This document shows positions 1 through 7,033 of a stretch of 10,526 nucleotides of DNA, piece by piece; positions within the stretch are counted from its first letter, which is position 1; each line of letters begins with the position of its first letter. The notes beneath the pieces were generated by a model. It did not search any database and had not been told where the DNA came from. It saw only the letters and a list, made by a program, of their open reading frames with translations. The DNA is from Deltaproteobacteria bacterium (GTDB lineage: Bacteria; Desulfobacterota; Dissulfuribacteria; Dissulfuribacterales; QOAL01). Both the position numbers and the translations under genes were made by a program. The stretch covers positions 1 through 10,526 of the forward strand of contig JAMOUE010000171.1 of assembly GCA_027068235.1 (NCBI GenBank), given 5' to 3'.

Positions 1-411
1 ATTTAAGACCTCGTCTTCGAAAAGAGGAATCTCTTCTACATCGCCTTCATCCCAAAGCTCATCATCTCCCTCTATGTTGATTCCTATTTCATCTTCACCA
101 AGATTATCGCTGTCTTTCGCCTCTATCACCTCTTGTTCAATCTCAATTTGTATGTCATCTTCTTCTGAATCAGGCAAATCAATTGGTTGATCTTCAATGG
201 TAGCTGCATCAACCTCATCTGTTAAAGTTTCCAAAGAAGCTGAATCAACTGGACTTTCAATGTTGAGATCCAACTCCTCATCAGAAATCTCTTCCATTTC
301 AACGTCTACCTGCGGCTCATTCTTTAAACCATTAACCTGTTCCATTTCTCTTTTTAACTCTTGTAGTTTTTCCTGTATATCTATGTCTGTCTCAACAAGT
401 GAACTACCCAT
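1..411 (-). CDS. Acidic protein of unknown function, N-terminal part (runs off the left edge)
   Basis: An open frame of 137 codons starts at an ATG (409-411) and continues without a stop to the window edge, so the gene is partial at its 3' end. I do not recognise it. By my count 51 of 137 residues are Asp or Glu and only 5 are Lys or Arg, all but one of them in the first 30 residues. Residues about 10-30 (IQEKLQELKREMEQVNGL) look like a short amphipathic or coiled-coil helix; the rest looks disordered, with runs such as DSEEDD and EGDDELWDEGD. No signal peptide or membrane segment is visible. The ATG lies 5 nt after the cheY stop codon and has no strong Shine-Dalgarno, which suggests translation coupled to cheY. 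The position right after cheY suggests a flagellar or chemotaxis role, but the visible part shows no known domain. A folded domain may lie beyond the window. Confidence 0.7.
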   Translation of the reverse strand, partial: MGSSLVETDIDIQEKLQELKREMEQVNGLKNEPQVDVEMEEISDEELDLNIESPVDSASLETLTDEVDAATIEDQPIDLPDSEEDDIQIEIEQEVIEAKDSDNLGEDEIGINIEGDDELWDEGDVEEIPLFEDEVLN

Positions 412-416
412 TTATA

Positions 417-797
417 TCAAGCAAATATCTTCTCAATTTTTTCACTTAAAGTCTCTGGTGTAAAGGGCTTAACTATATAATTACTTACTTTTGCCTTGAC
501 CGCTTCTATTATATTCTCTTTTTGTGCCTCGGCAGTTACCATGAGAAAAGGAATATCCTTCAACTTTTCATCAGCCCGCACCTTTTTTAACAACTCAATA
601 CCTGGCATTTTGGGCATATTCCAATCGGACACTATGAAATCTACTTGCTCCTTCTGGAGTATCTCCCATGCTACCGACCCATCATCAGCCTCTATGAAAT
701 TTTTAAAACCCAGCTGAGTAAGAATATTCTTTACGATTCTGCGCATGGTTGCAAAGTCGTCAACTATTAATATCTTCATATCATGGTTTATTGCCAT
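417..797 (-). CDS. cheY: Chemotaxis response regulator CheY
   Basis: A single-domain receiver protein of 126 residues with no output domain. When phosphorylated by CheA it binds the flagellar switch (FliM/FliN) and changes motor rotation. All receiver residues are present: acidic pair D13/D14, phospho-acceptor D58 within SDWNMPKMPG, T88, and K110 followed by P111. The residues beside the phosphorylation site (W59, N60, M61) and Y107 match E. coli CheY W58, N59, M60 and Y106, so this is a motor-type CheY rather than a generic receiver. The ATG at 797 is chosen because AGGAGGA lies 9 nt upstream; a second in-frame ATG at 779 has no such site. It lies 76 nt after fliA, the widest gap in the cluster, and 5 nt before the next gene. 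Confidence 0.97.
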   Translation of the reverse strand: MAINHDMKILIVDDFATMRRIVKNILTQLGFKNFIEADDGSVAWEILQKEQVDFIVSDWNMPKMPGIELLKKVRADEKLKDIPFLMVTAEAQKENIIEAVKAKVSNYIVKPFTPETLSEKIEKIFA

Positions 798-873
798 TTA
801 TACCAATCCTCCTGATTACTATGACTTTTAGTAACTGATCGAACATTTGGCTAAAATTCATAAATTGATCCGA
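798..873 (-). other. 76-nt fliA-cheY intergenic region with a small inverted repeat
   Basis: This is the longest non-coding gap in the window. It contains an inverted repeat at 816-834, TTACTA / TAGTAA, a 6-bp stem around a 7-nt loop that a G-U pair could extend by one. The repeat ends two bases from the cheY Shine-Dalgarno. The stem is AT-rich and no T-run follows it, so it is not a convincing terminator. I found no sigma-28 (TAAA-N15-GCCGATAA), sigma-54 (TGGCAC-N5-TTGC) or good sigma-70 promoter here. It may be simple spacer, a weak structure affecting cheY translation, or a processing site. Confidence 0.3.
807..813 (-). promoter_or_regulatory. Strong ribosome binding site of cheY
   Basis: AGGAGGA on the minus strand with 9 nt to the ATG at 797. 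It decides the longer cheY start over the internal ATG at 779. Confidence 0.75.
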
Positions 874-1692
874 TTAGAAAATCTCTTTTATATTAGACAG
901 CTCATTCTTATCGAATACTTCCGCCAACTTGGCCCTGATAGAAGCCACAGCCTTGGTATGCATTTGTGATATACGACTTTCCGTATACCCCATTATCTCT
1001 CCGATCTCTTTCATTGTCAGATCTTCAAAATAGTAGAGTGAAACCACAAGTTTTTCTTTTTCAGGAAGTGACTTGATGCAATCAACCACTATCTCCTTTA
1101 TTTCGAGCATATTGAGTCTTTCAAAGGGATCACTCTGATTGTCATCGGCAATTAGATCGAAAAGATCCTCGTCAGTCGCATCAGGCATCCTACGTCTGAT
1201 AGCATCTATGTCTAAAAAAGTTACACCTCTAGTCTTATCAAGGAGTTTATAGTATTCTTCTATACTTATGCCCATTTCCTTGGCAATTTCGTCATCTTCG
1301 GGCATTCTTTCCAGACGCTTTTCTAAACGCTCTATGACCTGTTCAAGCTCTGTTGCCTTTTTACGGACTGAACGAGGAACCCAATCCAGGTGTCTGAGCT
1401 CATCAAGCATTGCCCCTCGTATACGGAACTCCGCATAGGTCTTGAATTTGATCTTTTTTGATGGATCAAATTTCTCAATAGCATCTATAAGGCCTATGAC
1501 TCCAGGCCCTATAAGATCCTCTGGCAAAATGTGGGGAGGAAGCCTCCCAGCCAGTCGATTTGCAACATAGTTTACCAAAGGTGAATACTTAATAATTAGC
1601 TCTTCTCTCTTTTGAGGGGTCAGGCGTCTACCCTCTCCGAAAAATTCCTCTGTATAATCTTTCAATTTGGGAGCTGCACTTGTTCTTGCCAT
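874..1692 (-). CDS. fliA: Flagellar sigma factor FliA (sigma-28)
   Basis: A 272-residue sigma-70 family protein of the FliA/SigD/WhiG type. It directs RNA polymerase to late flagellar and chemotaxis promoters once the hook-basal body is built. Region 2 spans about residues 27-111, with YSPLVNYVANRLAGRLP, the core-binding segment GLIDAIEKFDPSKKIKFKTYA split around residues 67-87, and IRGAMLDELRHLDWVPRSVR (91-110), the typical FliA signature. Region 3 follows (about 113-160, MPEDDEIAKEMGIS), and region 4 (about 206-255) has the helix-turn-helix LTMKEIGEIMGYTESRISQ. It is somewhat longer than enterobacterial FliA (about 239 residues), mostly from the N-terminal tail and the acidic region 3-4 linker (DATDEDLFDLIADDNQSD). 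The ATG is 2 nt after the flhG stop, with TGAGG 8 nt upstream inside the flhG 3' end. No FlgM anti-sigma gene lies in the window. Confidence 0.97.
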   Translation of the reverse strand: MARTSAAPKLKDYTEEFFGEGRRLTPQKREELIIKYSPLVNYVANRLAGRLPPHILPEDLIGPGVIGLIDAIEKFDPSKKIKFKTYAEFRIRGAMLDELRHLDWVPRSVRKKATELEQVIERLEKRLERMPEDDEIAKEMGISIEEYYKLLDKTRGVTFLDIDAIRRRMPDATDEDLFDLIADDNQSDPFERLNMLEIKEIVVDCIKSLPEKEKLVVSLYYFEDLTMKEIGEIMGYTESRISQMHTKAVASIRAKLAEVFDKNELSNIKEIF

Positions 1693-1694
1693 AA

Positions 1695-2591
1695 CTATAG
1701 CCTCAACAGGTTTTTCCAGAAAAATTTTATATTGCCATCGTTGGTACTCAAATCCAGGTTAAGGATGTTTTCTGCAAGCCGTCTAAAACCTTGGCTGGCC
1801 TTACTTTCAGGGAAAAGCTCCAAGGCCGGTTTTTGCTGCATCACCGACTTGGGTATAGAAGTATCCTTGGGAATGTAACCTAGAAAATTAAAGGAAAGGA
1901 CTCCAAGGAACCTATCAGCCACTGCTGTCAATTGCTTAAAGATCTTGTAGGCCTCTTGCCTACTGTTTGTCCAATTAACAACAATGGAGAACTCCTTTAC
2001 CATGTATCTTTTTGATAATACCTTTATTAAGGCATAAGCATCTGTAATAGATGTTGGCTCGGGTGTCAAAATAATAACTCTATTTTGAGCGGCCATGTTA
2101 AAATACATGACAGTGTCAGAAATCCCAGCAGCATTGTCTATCAACATTACCTCCACAGGCTCTTCAAGGCAGTCAAACTCATTGAGAAGAAAGAGCTTTT
2201 CACTCTCATTGAGGTGACATAACTCCTGGATTCCTGAGCTTGCAGGAAGAAGCTTGATGCCACTTGGACCCTTTATAATCACATCCGAAAGAGTTCGTTC
2301 ACCTGAAAAAACGTGTTGTATCGAATACTTTGGAGTAATGCCCAACATCACATCCACGTTTGCAAGTCCCAGGTCAGCATCAAGCACAAGGACCTTTTTT
2401 CCCATTTGAGCCATGGCGATGGCCAAATTTGTAACTATACTGGTCTTTCCAACACCACCTTTACCACTACTAAAGCAAAGGACCCTTGGGTAGGATGCTA
2501 AAGCAGTATTTTGGCTCTTTCGTCCATTGACGCTGAGGCTATCAAATGAACAGTAGGCCTTCCATTGCTTGAGTGTAGCAGCTTGATTCAT
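1695..2591 (-). CDS. flhG: FlhG (FleN/YlxH), MinD-type ATPase controlling flagellar number
   Basis: A 298-residue SIMIBI ATPase of the MinD/ParA family. It restrains flagellar number, stimulates the FlhF GTPase and interacts with C-ring proteins. The deviant Walker A is GKGGVGKTS (43-51, K44 and K49); the switch I segment is LDADLGLANVD (70-80); Walker B is LIDNAAGI (150-157), where many homologues have IDTGAGI or IDTAAGI. The C-terminal end IKFFWKNLLRL (288-298) is an amphipathic segment like the membrane-targeting helix of MinD/FlhG. Residues 2-8 (NQAATLK) correspond to the DQAxxLR motif that activates FlhF, with D to N and R to K changes. The ATG overlaps the flhF TGA as ATGA, with GGAG six nt upstream, so translation is probably coupled to flhF. 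The FlhF neighbour separates it from cell-division MinD. Confidence 0.95.
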   Translation of the reverse strand: MNQAATLKQWKAYCSFDSLSVNGRKSQNTALASYPRVLCFSSGKGGVGKTSIVTNLAIAMAQMGKKVLVLDADLGLANVDVMLGITPKYSIQHVFSGERTLSDVIIKGPSGIKLLPASSGIQELCHLNESEKLFLLNEFDCLEEPVEVMLIDNAAGISDTVMYFNMAAQNRVIILTPEPTSITDAYALIKVLSKRYMVKEFSIVVNWTNSRQEAYKIFKQLTAVADRFLGVLSFNFLGYIPKDTSIPKSVMQQKPALELFPESKASQGFRRLAENILNLDLSTNDGNIKFFWKNLLRL

Positions 2592-3823
2592 AAGGTCTCC
2601 GGCATTACATTCGTCTTGTCAGTTGCTATATCTTTATGAACCCTAAGAAGCCTCTCTAATCCTTTCAGAGGTTCTAGCGCTCTATCAGCGATCTCCATTG
2701 GATTGGCAAACCTGATATCCTCAGGCACACGTTGACCATTCGTAACATAAGACAGTGGGAGATCAGCCTCTATTATTGGAAATACAGACGAGGCTAATGA
2801 CCTAGTTTCGTCTACCTTGGTCAGTGTCCAGCCCGCTAGGGGGAATTGTCTGTAGAAACTGATTGCTCCCATAATATCTTCTCTCTTACTAGTAGCACTA
2901 AGCATTACCTGTGCCATAAGTCCGGGAACTGAATCAAAGAGTCTTTCCAATTCTGTCTTGTGGGAAGAAGAAAAAGGATTTCGACCAGTTGTATCAACAA
3001 AGATAAAATCTTTTTCTTTGTGTTGTCCAAAAAGCCTAACAAGGTCTTTGTTTGTCCTGGCAACCTCCATTGGGATGTCCATAAGGTTGGCATACTTTTC
3101 AAGCTGTTCCTGGGCCCCCATACGGTAACTGTCAACACAAATGAAGAGTCCTTGCTTCTTGCACAGGAATTTGAGCCGTGCAGCAATTTTGGCGAGGGTA
3201 GTCGTTTTCCCGACACCTGTAGGTCCGACAAAAGCCCACCAGCACCTGGCAGGTTGATCTTCTGCAGGGATTCCTATTTTCACTCCATTGATGATGAAGC
3301 TCTTAAGCACAGACACTGCATACTTCCAATTTGGCTTTACATTCATTCTTTCATCTAACAAAAGCCTTGCCAGTACCTTTTCACTTTTTTTATCCAGGCC
3401 CAGGCATGATGAGATCCCATCAAGCATCTTCTCAATATCTTTTGATTTAGAGCCACTCTTGTTAGAAGGCCCACCACCTTCTCCTCCACTTTTGACAAAG
3501 GCCTTAATCAGGCCCGACATCATCCTGATCTCTTTCTTTAGTTGATCTATTTCAGACAAAAGAAGCCTTTGAGAAGAGGGGTCCTCCTTAGTGCGCGCGG
3601 CGTACTTATTGACTTTTGAGGTTGCAGGCGGCTTTTGAAAAGCCTCTTCCAACTCCCTATCAACTGCTGCAATAACCTCTACAAAATTGATTGTGTGTCC
3701 AGAGGTCCCCTTTTTTACAGAGCGATTTTTGGTACTAAGGATGACTGCATCGTCTCCGAGTTCGGCCTTTACCTTTTGCAGGGCCTCAGAAACATTCTTA
3801 GCGCTAAACCTTCTTAAATGCAT
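2588..3823 (-). CDS. flhF: FlhF, SRP-type GTPase for flagellar placement
   Basis: A 411-residue GTPase of the SRP54/FtsY/FlhF group. It recruits early flagellar components to the cell pole. The N-terminal B domain begins MHLRRFSAKNVSEALQKVKA and continues ELGDDAVILST, the family hallmark. It is followed by a low-complexity linker (about 111-128, rich in Gly, Ser and Lys), an N domain (about 129-190) and the G domain. GTPase motifs are G1 GPTGVGKTTT (200-209), the insertion-box start DSYRMGAQEQL (231-241), G3 DTTGR (277-281), G4 TKVDET (335-340) and the closing segment TNGQRVPEDI (361-370). The ATG is 12 nt after the flhA stop and preceded by AAAGGGGG, which overlaps that stop codon. The 3' end overlaps flhG by 4 bp. 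With flhG it predicts polar rather than peritrichous flagella. Confidence 0.97.
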   Translation of the reverse strand: MHLRRFSAKNVSEALQKVKAELGDDAVILSTKNRSVKKGTSGHTINFVEVIAAVDRELEEAFQKPPATSKVNKYAARTKEDPSSQRLLLSEIDQLKKEIRMMSGLIKAFVKSGGEGGGPSNKSGSKSKDIEKMLDGISSCLGLDKKSEKVLARLLLDERMNVKPNWKYAVSVLKSFIINGVKIGIPAEDQPARCWWAFVGPTGVGKTTTLAKIAARLKFLCKKQGLFICVDSYRMGAQEQLEKYANLMDIPMEVARTNKDLVRLFGQHKEKDFIFVDTTGRNPFSSSHKTELERLFDSVPGLMAQVMLSATSKREDIMGAISFYRQFPLAGWTLTKVDETRSLASSVFPIIEADLPLSYVTNGQRVPEDIRFANPMEIADRALEPLKGLERLLRVHKDIATDKTNVMPETL

Positions 3824-3835
3824 AAATGGCCCCCT

Positions 3836-5941
3836 TTATTCAAGTGTTATGACACCTATGGATTCAATACGTATGTTTCCAGGTATCTCTGAATGGGAGA
3901 TCACATGGGCGTCAGAAATAAATCGTTCTATCAAACGCCTCAAATGTCTCCTAATGGTTGGGTTTGTGAGAATAACAGGAACAAACCCCTTACCTTCTGC
4001 TTCTTCAACACCTTTTTTCACGGCATTTATAATACGTTGGGCAGCAGCTGGATCAAGGGTGAGAAAAACACCATGTTCTGTTTGTTGCAAACTATTTCGT
4101 ATGGTCTCCTCTATATGTGAATCAACCGTCAGGACCCTGAGGGTATCCTCTTCATCCACAAAAGGCTTAACAATGGCCCTTCCTAACCTTTGCCTTACAT
4201 ACTCGGTAAGGATCTCAGGATCTTTTGTCATCTCACCATAATCTGCCAAGGCCTCAGAAATGGTTAAAAGATCCCTTATAGAAATATTTTCTCGAACAAG
4301 GTTCTGAAGAACTTTCTGGATAATGCCAAGGTTCAGTACAGAAGTAACCTCCTCCACGGCCTTGGGACTAGTCTTGGCAAGGGCATCAAGAAGCTTCTGG
4401 ACCTCTTGCCTGCCAAGCAGCTCTGCAGCGTTTTTCTTGATAACCTCTGCCAAGTGGGTAGCAATAACAGTTGAAAGATCGACCACTGTGTATCCAGCAA
4501 GCTGGGCCTCCTCTTTCTGATCCTCTGTAATCCAGATTGCAGGTAGACCAAAGGCAGGCTCAGTAGTAGGAATGCCATCAATCTCCTTTTGGACATCACC
4601 AGGATTCATGGCAAGCAGATGCCCAACCATAAGATTTCCCTTTGCCACATCTATTCCCTTTATCAAAAATCTATACTGGCCAGGCTGAAGCTGAAGGTTG
4701 TCCCTTACATGCAAAGGCGGAACAATTATTCCCATCTCTTGGGCAAATTGCCGCCTGATAGATTTTATCCTATCGAGTAGATCTCCACCCTGCTCCTCGT
4801 CAACCAGTGATATCAAGCCATATCCAACCTCAAGCTCAAGGATGTCTAACTGAAGGAGCTTTTCAACCTCTTCTGGTTCTGAGGCCTGCTCTTCAGCCTT
4901 CGCCTCTTCCTCAGCAACCTTCTTTCCTGCAAGCTCCTCTTCTACCTTTTTGTTCTCTTTGAACGCCGTATATGCCAAAAAGGCTATTCCACCAGATAAG
5001 GCAATAAAAGGAATGGTTGGAAGTCCAGGGATGAAACTAAACATAAAGACAATAACCGAAGTGACTGCTAAGGCCTGAGGATGGGTAGAAAATTGCCTTA
5101 TGAACTCCTTACCCATACTGGCCGTTGAGGCTGCACGGCTCACCAGGATACCGGCAGCAGTAGATATTATGAGGGCTGGTATCTGGGAAACCAGACCATC
5201 ACCAATAGTCAACAGGGTATAACTTTGGGCTGCGCTTGATACGGGCATGCCTTGCTGTAGTACCCCAATAACAAATCCACCAATAACATTTATTGCCATT
5301 ATGATCAGTCCAGCAATGGCCTCTCCCCGAACAAACTTACTGGCACCGTCCATTGCCCCGTAAAACTCAGCTTCCTTGGCAATTTCCTCTCTTCTACGTT
5401 TGGCCTCTGCCTCATCAATCAGGCCAGCATTCAAATCTGCATCTATTGCCATCTGCTTGCCCGGCATTGCATCCAGAGTGAATCTGGCTGCTACTTCAGC
5501 TATCCTGCCAGCACCCTTGGTAATGACCACAAAGTTGATAATTACTAAAATAAAGAAGACAATCGCCCCTACTACAAAGTTTCCGCCAACTACAAAATGG
5601 CCAAATCCCATGATTATCTTACCGGCAGCATCTACTCCCTCGTGGCCGTGAAGAAGGATAAGCCTGGTTGATGCTATATTGAGTGATAACCTGAATAATG
5701 TAGTTATGAGAAGTAGGGATGGAAAAACAGGAAAATCCAGTGGTTTTAATATGTAGATAGACATTAAAAACACTAGCAGGGAGATAGTAATATTAAGGGC
5801 AAGAAAAAGATCCAGAGCAGGAGCTGGAAGGGGCAGGATCATGAGCAGGAGTATGCCAACCACGCCTGCTGCTGCAATGATGTTGCTTTTATCAACTTCC
5901 ATCCCTGTCCAAAGGGTCTTTACTGCTTCAATAGCTGCCAC
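3836..5941 (-). CDS. flhA: FlhA, flagellar type III export gate protein
   Basis: A 701-residue FHIPEP family protein (E. coli FlhA has about 692). It forms the nonameric ring of the flagellar export gate, uses the proton motive force and docks substrate-chaperone complexes. The N-terminal half (about 20-325) carries the roughly eight membrane segments. It includes the signature around RLSLNIASTRLIL (84-96) and the conserved cytosolic loop at about 142-206 with GAGRIAEVAARF, DAMPGKQMAIDADLNAG and DGASKFVRGEA. A charged linker rich in Glu, Lys and Ala (about 328-362) leads to the cytosolic domain (363-701), with VGYGLISLVD, PGQYRFLIKG and AELLGRQEVQKLLD. The start codon is GTG, supported by AGGAGG 9 nt upstream and the family-typical N terminus; an internal ATG at codon 14 is less likely. 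It lies 20 nt after flhB. Confidence 0.97.
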   Translation of the reverse strand: MAAIEAVKTLWTGMEVDKSNIIAAAGVVGILLLMILPLPAPALDLFLALNITISLLVFLMSIYILKPLDFPVFPSLLLITTLFRLSLNIASTRLILLHGHEGVDAAGKIIMGFGHFVVGGNFVVGAIVFFILVIINFVVITKGAGRIAEVAARFTLDAMPGKQMAIDADLNAGLIDEAEAKRRREEIAKEAEFYGAMDGASKFVRGEAIAGLIIMAINVIGGFVIGVLQQGMPVSSAAQSYTLLTIGDGLVSQIPALIISTAAGILVSRAASTASMGKEFIRQFSTHPQALAVTSVIVFMFSFIPGLPTIPFIALSGGIAFLAYTAFKENKKVEEELAGKKVAEEEAKAEEQASEPEEVEKLLQLDILELEVGYGLISLVDEEQGGDLLDRIKSIRRQFAQEMGIIVPPLHVRDNLQLQPGQYRFLIKGIDVAKGNLMVGHLLAMNPGDVQKEIDGIPTTEPAFGLPAIWITEDQKEEAQLAGYTVVDLSTVIATHLAEVIKKNAAELLGRQEVQKLLDALAKTSPKAVEEVTSVLNLGIIQKVLQNLVRENISIRDLLTISEALADYGEMTKDPEILTEYVRQRLGRAIVKPFVDEEDTLRVLTVDSHIEETIRNSLQQTEHGVFLTLDPAAAQRIINAVKKGVEEAEGKGFVPVILTNPTIRRHLRRLIERFISDAHVISHSEIPGNIRIESIGVITLE

Positions 5942-5950
5942 AACACCTAT

Positions 5951-5956
5951 CCTCCT
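5951..5956 (-). promoter_or_regulatory. Ribosome binding site supporting the GTG start of flhA
   Basis: A perfect AGGAGG on the minus strand, 9 nt before the GTG at 5939-5941. No in-frame ATG lies between it and the GTG, so the site supports a non-ATG start for flhA. Confidence 0.7.
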
Positions 5957-5961
5957 GTCTA

Positions 5962-7032
5962 TTATCTCTTGGATTTACCCTTAAGCCGGTAAACATAAGC
6001 GAATATCTCTGCCACTGCCTTAAACAGGCTATCTGGGATGACCTCGCCCAGCTCAACAAGTTTATAAAGACTCTGGGCCACCGGCTTGTTTTCAATAACT
6101 GGAACAGAATGCTCTCTTGCGATCTGCCTTATCCTTTCTGCAATTATACCAGCACCTTTTGCCACAACCATTGGAGCATCCATCTGGGTGGGATCATACT
6201 TTAATGCAACAGCAAGCCTTGTAGGGTTGGTAATAACCACGTCTGCCTCGGGAACTTCCTGCATCATGCGCTTTCTTGCCATCTCCCGTTGAATGCCTCT
6301 AATACGAGACTTGACATGAGGATCTCCCTCTGTCTGTTTGTATTCTTCCTTTACTTCCTGCTTGGTCATTTTCAGATTTTTCTCGTGTTCATAACGCTGG
6401 TACATGTAATCAAGTATAGAAAGCAATATCATTGCCAAACAGGATTTCCAAAATATCTCAAAACTTATCATCCCTATAAATGAGGCTATATGATATGGCG
6501 TCATCTCAAGAAGCGGCATTATCCGCTCTATGCCCTTGGAAACAGTTGAATATACAATCCAGCATACCACTATGAGTTTTAGAAGAGATTTAACAAACTC
6601 CATAAGGGCCTGAAGTGAAAACAAACGTTTGATGCCTTGAAGTGGACTCATTCTGGAAAACTGAGGCTTTAAGGGCTCCATGGTCAAAAGTGGCCCTATC
6701 TGCAGAAAATTTGACAGTATAGCCACTACTGTTATGACAAGAAAAAGAGGAGCCAAAATTCCACCAAGTTGCCCCAGTCCTGTTAGCCCCATTGACTGTA
6801 AGTTTGTAAGGGTAACTGGAAGGGTGTGAAGATTTTCAAGATAGTAAATAAGTATGTGATCAAGCCGGGTTATAAAAAAGGCACTCCCCCAGTAAAGTGT
6901 AAAAAGGCCAGATAACAACACTGCGACAGAGGCAAGTTCCCTACTCTTAGGAACCTGTCCTTTTTTCCTAGCCTCTTCCCGCCTTTTCGGGGTTGCCTGT
7001 TCAGTCCTTTCCTGGAAGGATTCTGGTGGCAT
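5962..7032 (-). CDS. flhB: FlhB, export gate and substrate-specificity switch protein (NPTR variant)
   Basis: A 356-residue FlhB/YscU family protein that controls export and the switch from hook to filament substrates. The N terminus (SFQERTEQATPKRREEARKK, then GQVPKSREL) is diagnostic. About four membrane segments lie near residues 35-55, 90-112, 145-165 and 183-208. They are followed by the cytosolic linker with GDPHVKSRIRGIQREMAR (236-253) and the C-terminal domain. The autocleavage motif, normally NPTH, reads NPTR at 269-272; the codon for R272 is AGG (6217-6219). Family residues around it (ADVVITNPT, AVALKYD, APMVVAKGAG) are intact, so a sequencing frameshift is unlikely. The C-terminal tail is shorter than in Salmonella FlhB (383 residues). 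The ATG is 1 nt after the fliR stop, with GGGAGG just upstream inside the fliR end. Confidence 0.96.
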   Translation of the reverse strand: MPPESFQERTEQATPKRREEARKKGQVPKSRELASVAVLLSGLFTLYWGSAFFITRLDHILIYYLENLHTLPVTLTNLQSMGLTGLGQLGGILAPLFLVITVVAILSNFLQIGPLLTMEPLKPQFSRMSPLQGIKRLFSLQALMEFVKSLLKLIVVCWIVYSTVSKGIERIMPLLEMTPYHIASFIGMISFEIFWKSCLAMILLSILDYMYQRYEHEKNLKMTKQEVKEEYKQTEGDPHVKSRIRGIQREMARKRMMQEVPEADVVITNPTRLAVALKYDPTQMDAPMVVAKGAGIIAERIRQIAREHSVPVIENKPVAQSLYKLVELGEVIPDSLFKAVAEIFAYVYRLKGKSKR

Positions 7033-7033
7033 C

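Noticed and set aside
777..779. Internal ATG of cheY (codon 7) as the true start
   Set aside because: The upstream ATG at 797 has AGGAGGA at 9 nt, and the internal ATG has no comparable site, although the core domain would be complete from either.
1144..1149. GCCGAT on the minus strand inside fliA, resembling a sigma-28 minus-10 element
   Set aside because: No TAAA minus-35 lies about 15 nt upstream, and the bases encode the conserved acidic linker of FliA.
3687..4241. A 184-codon open frame on the plus strand across the flhF/flhA junction
   Set aside because: It is antisense to two strongly supported genes, has no recognisable domain and no clear ribosome binding site. The other plus-strand frames are likewise shadows of minus-strand flagellar genes.
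5341..5356. Sigma-54-like TGGCAC with TTGC on the plus strand inside flhA
   Set aside because: The spacer is 6 nt, not the required 5, and it points away from every gene.
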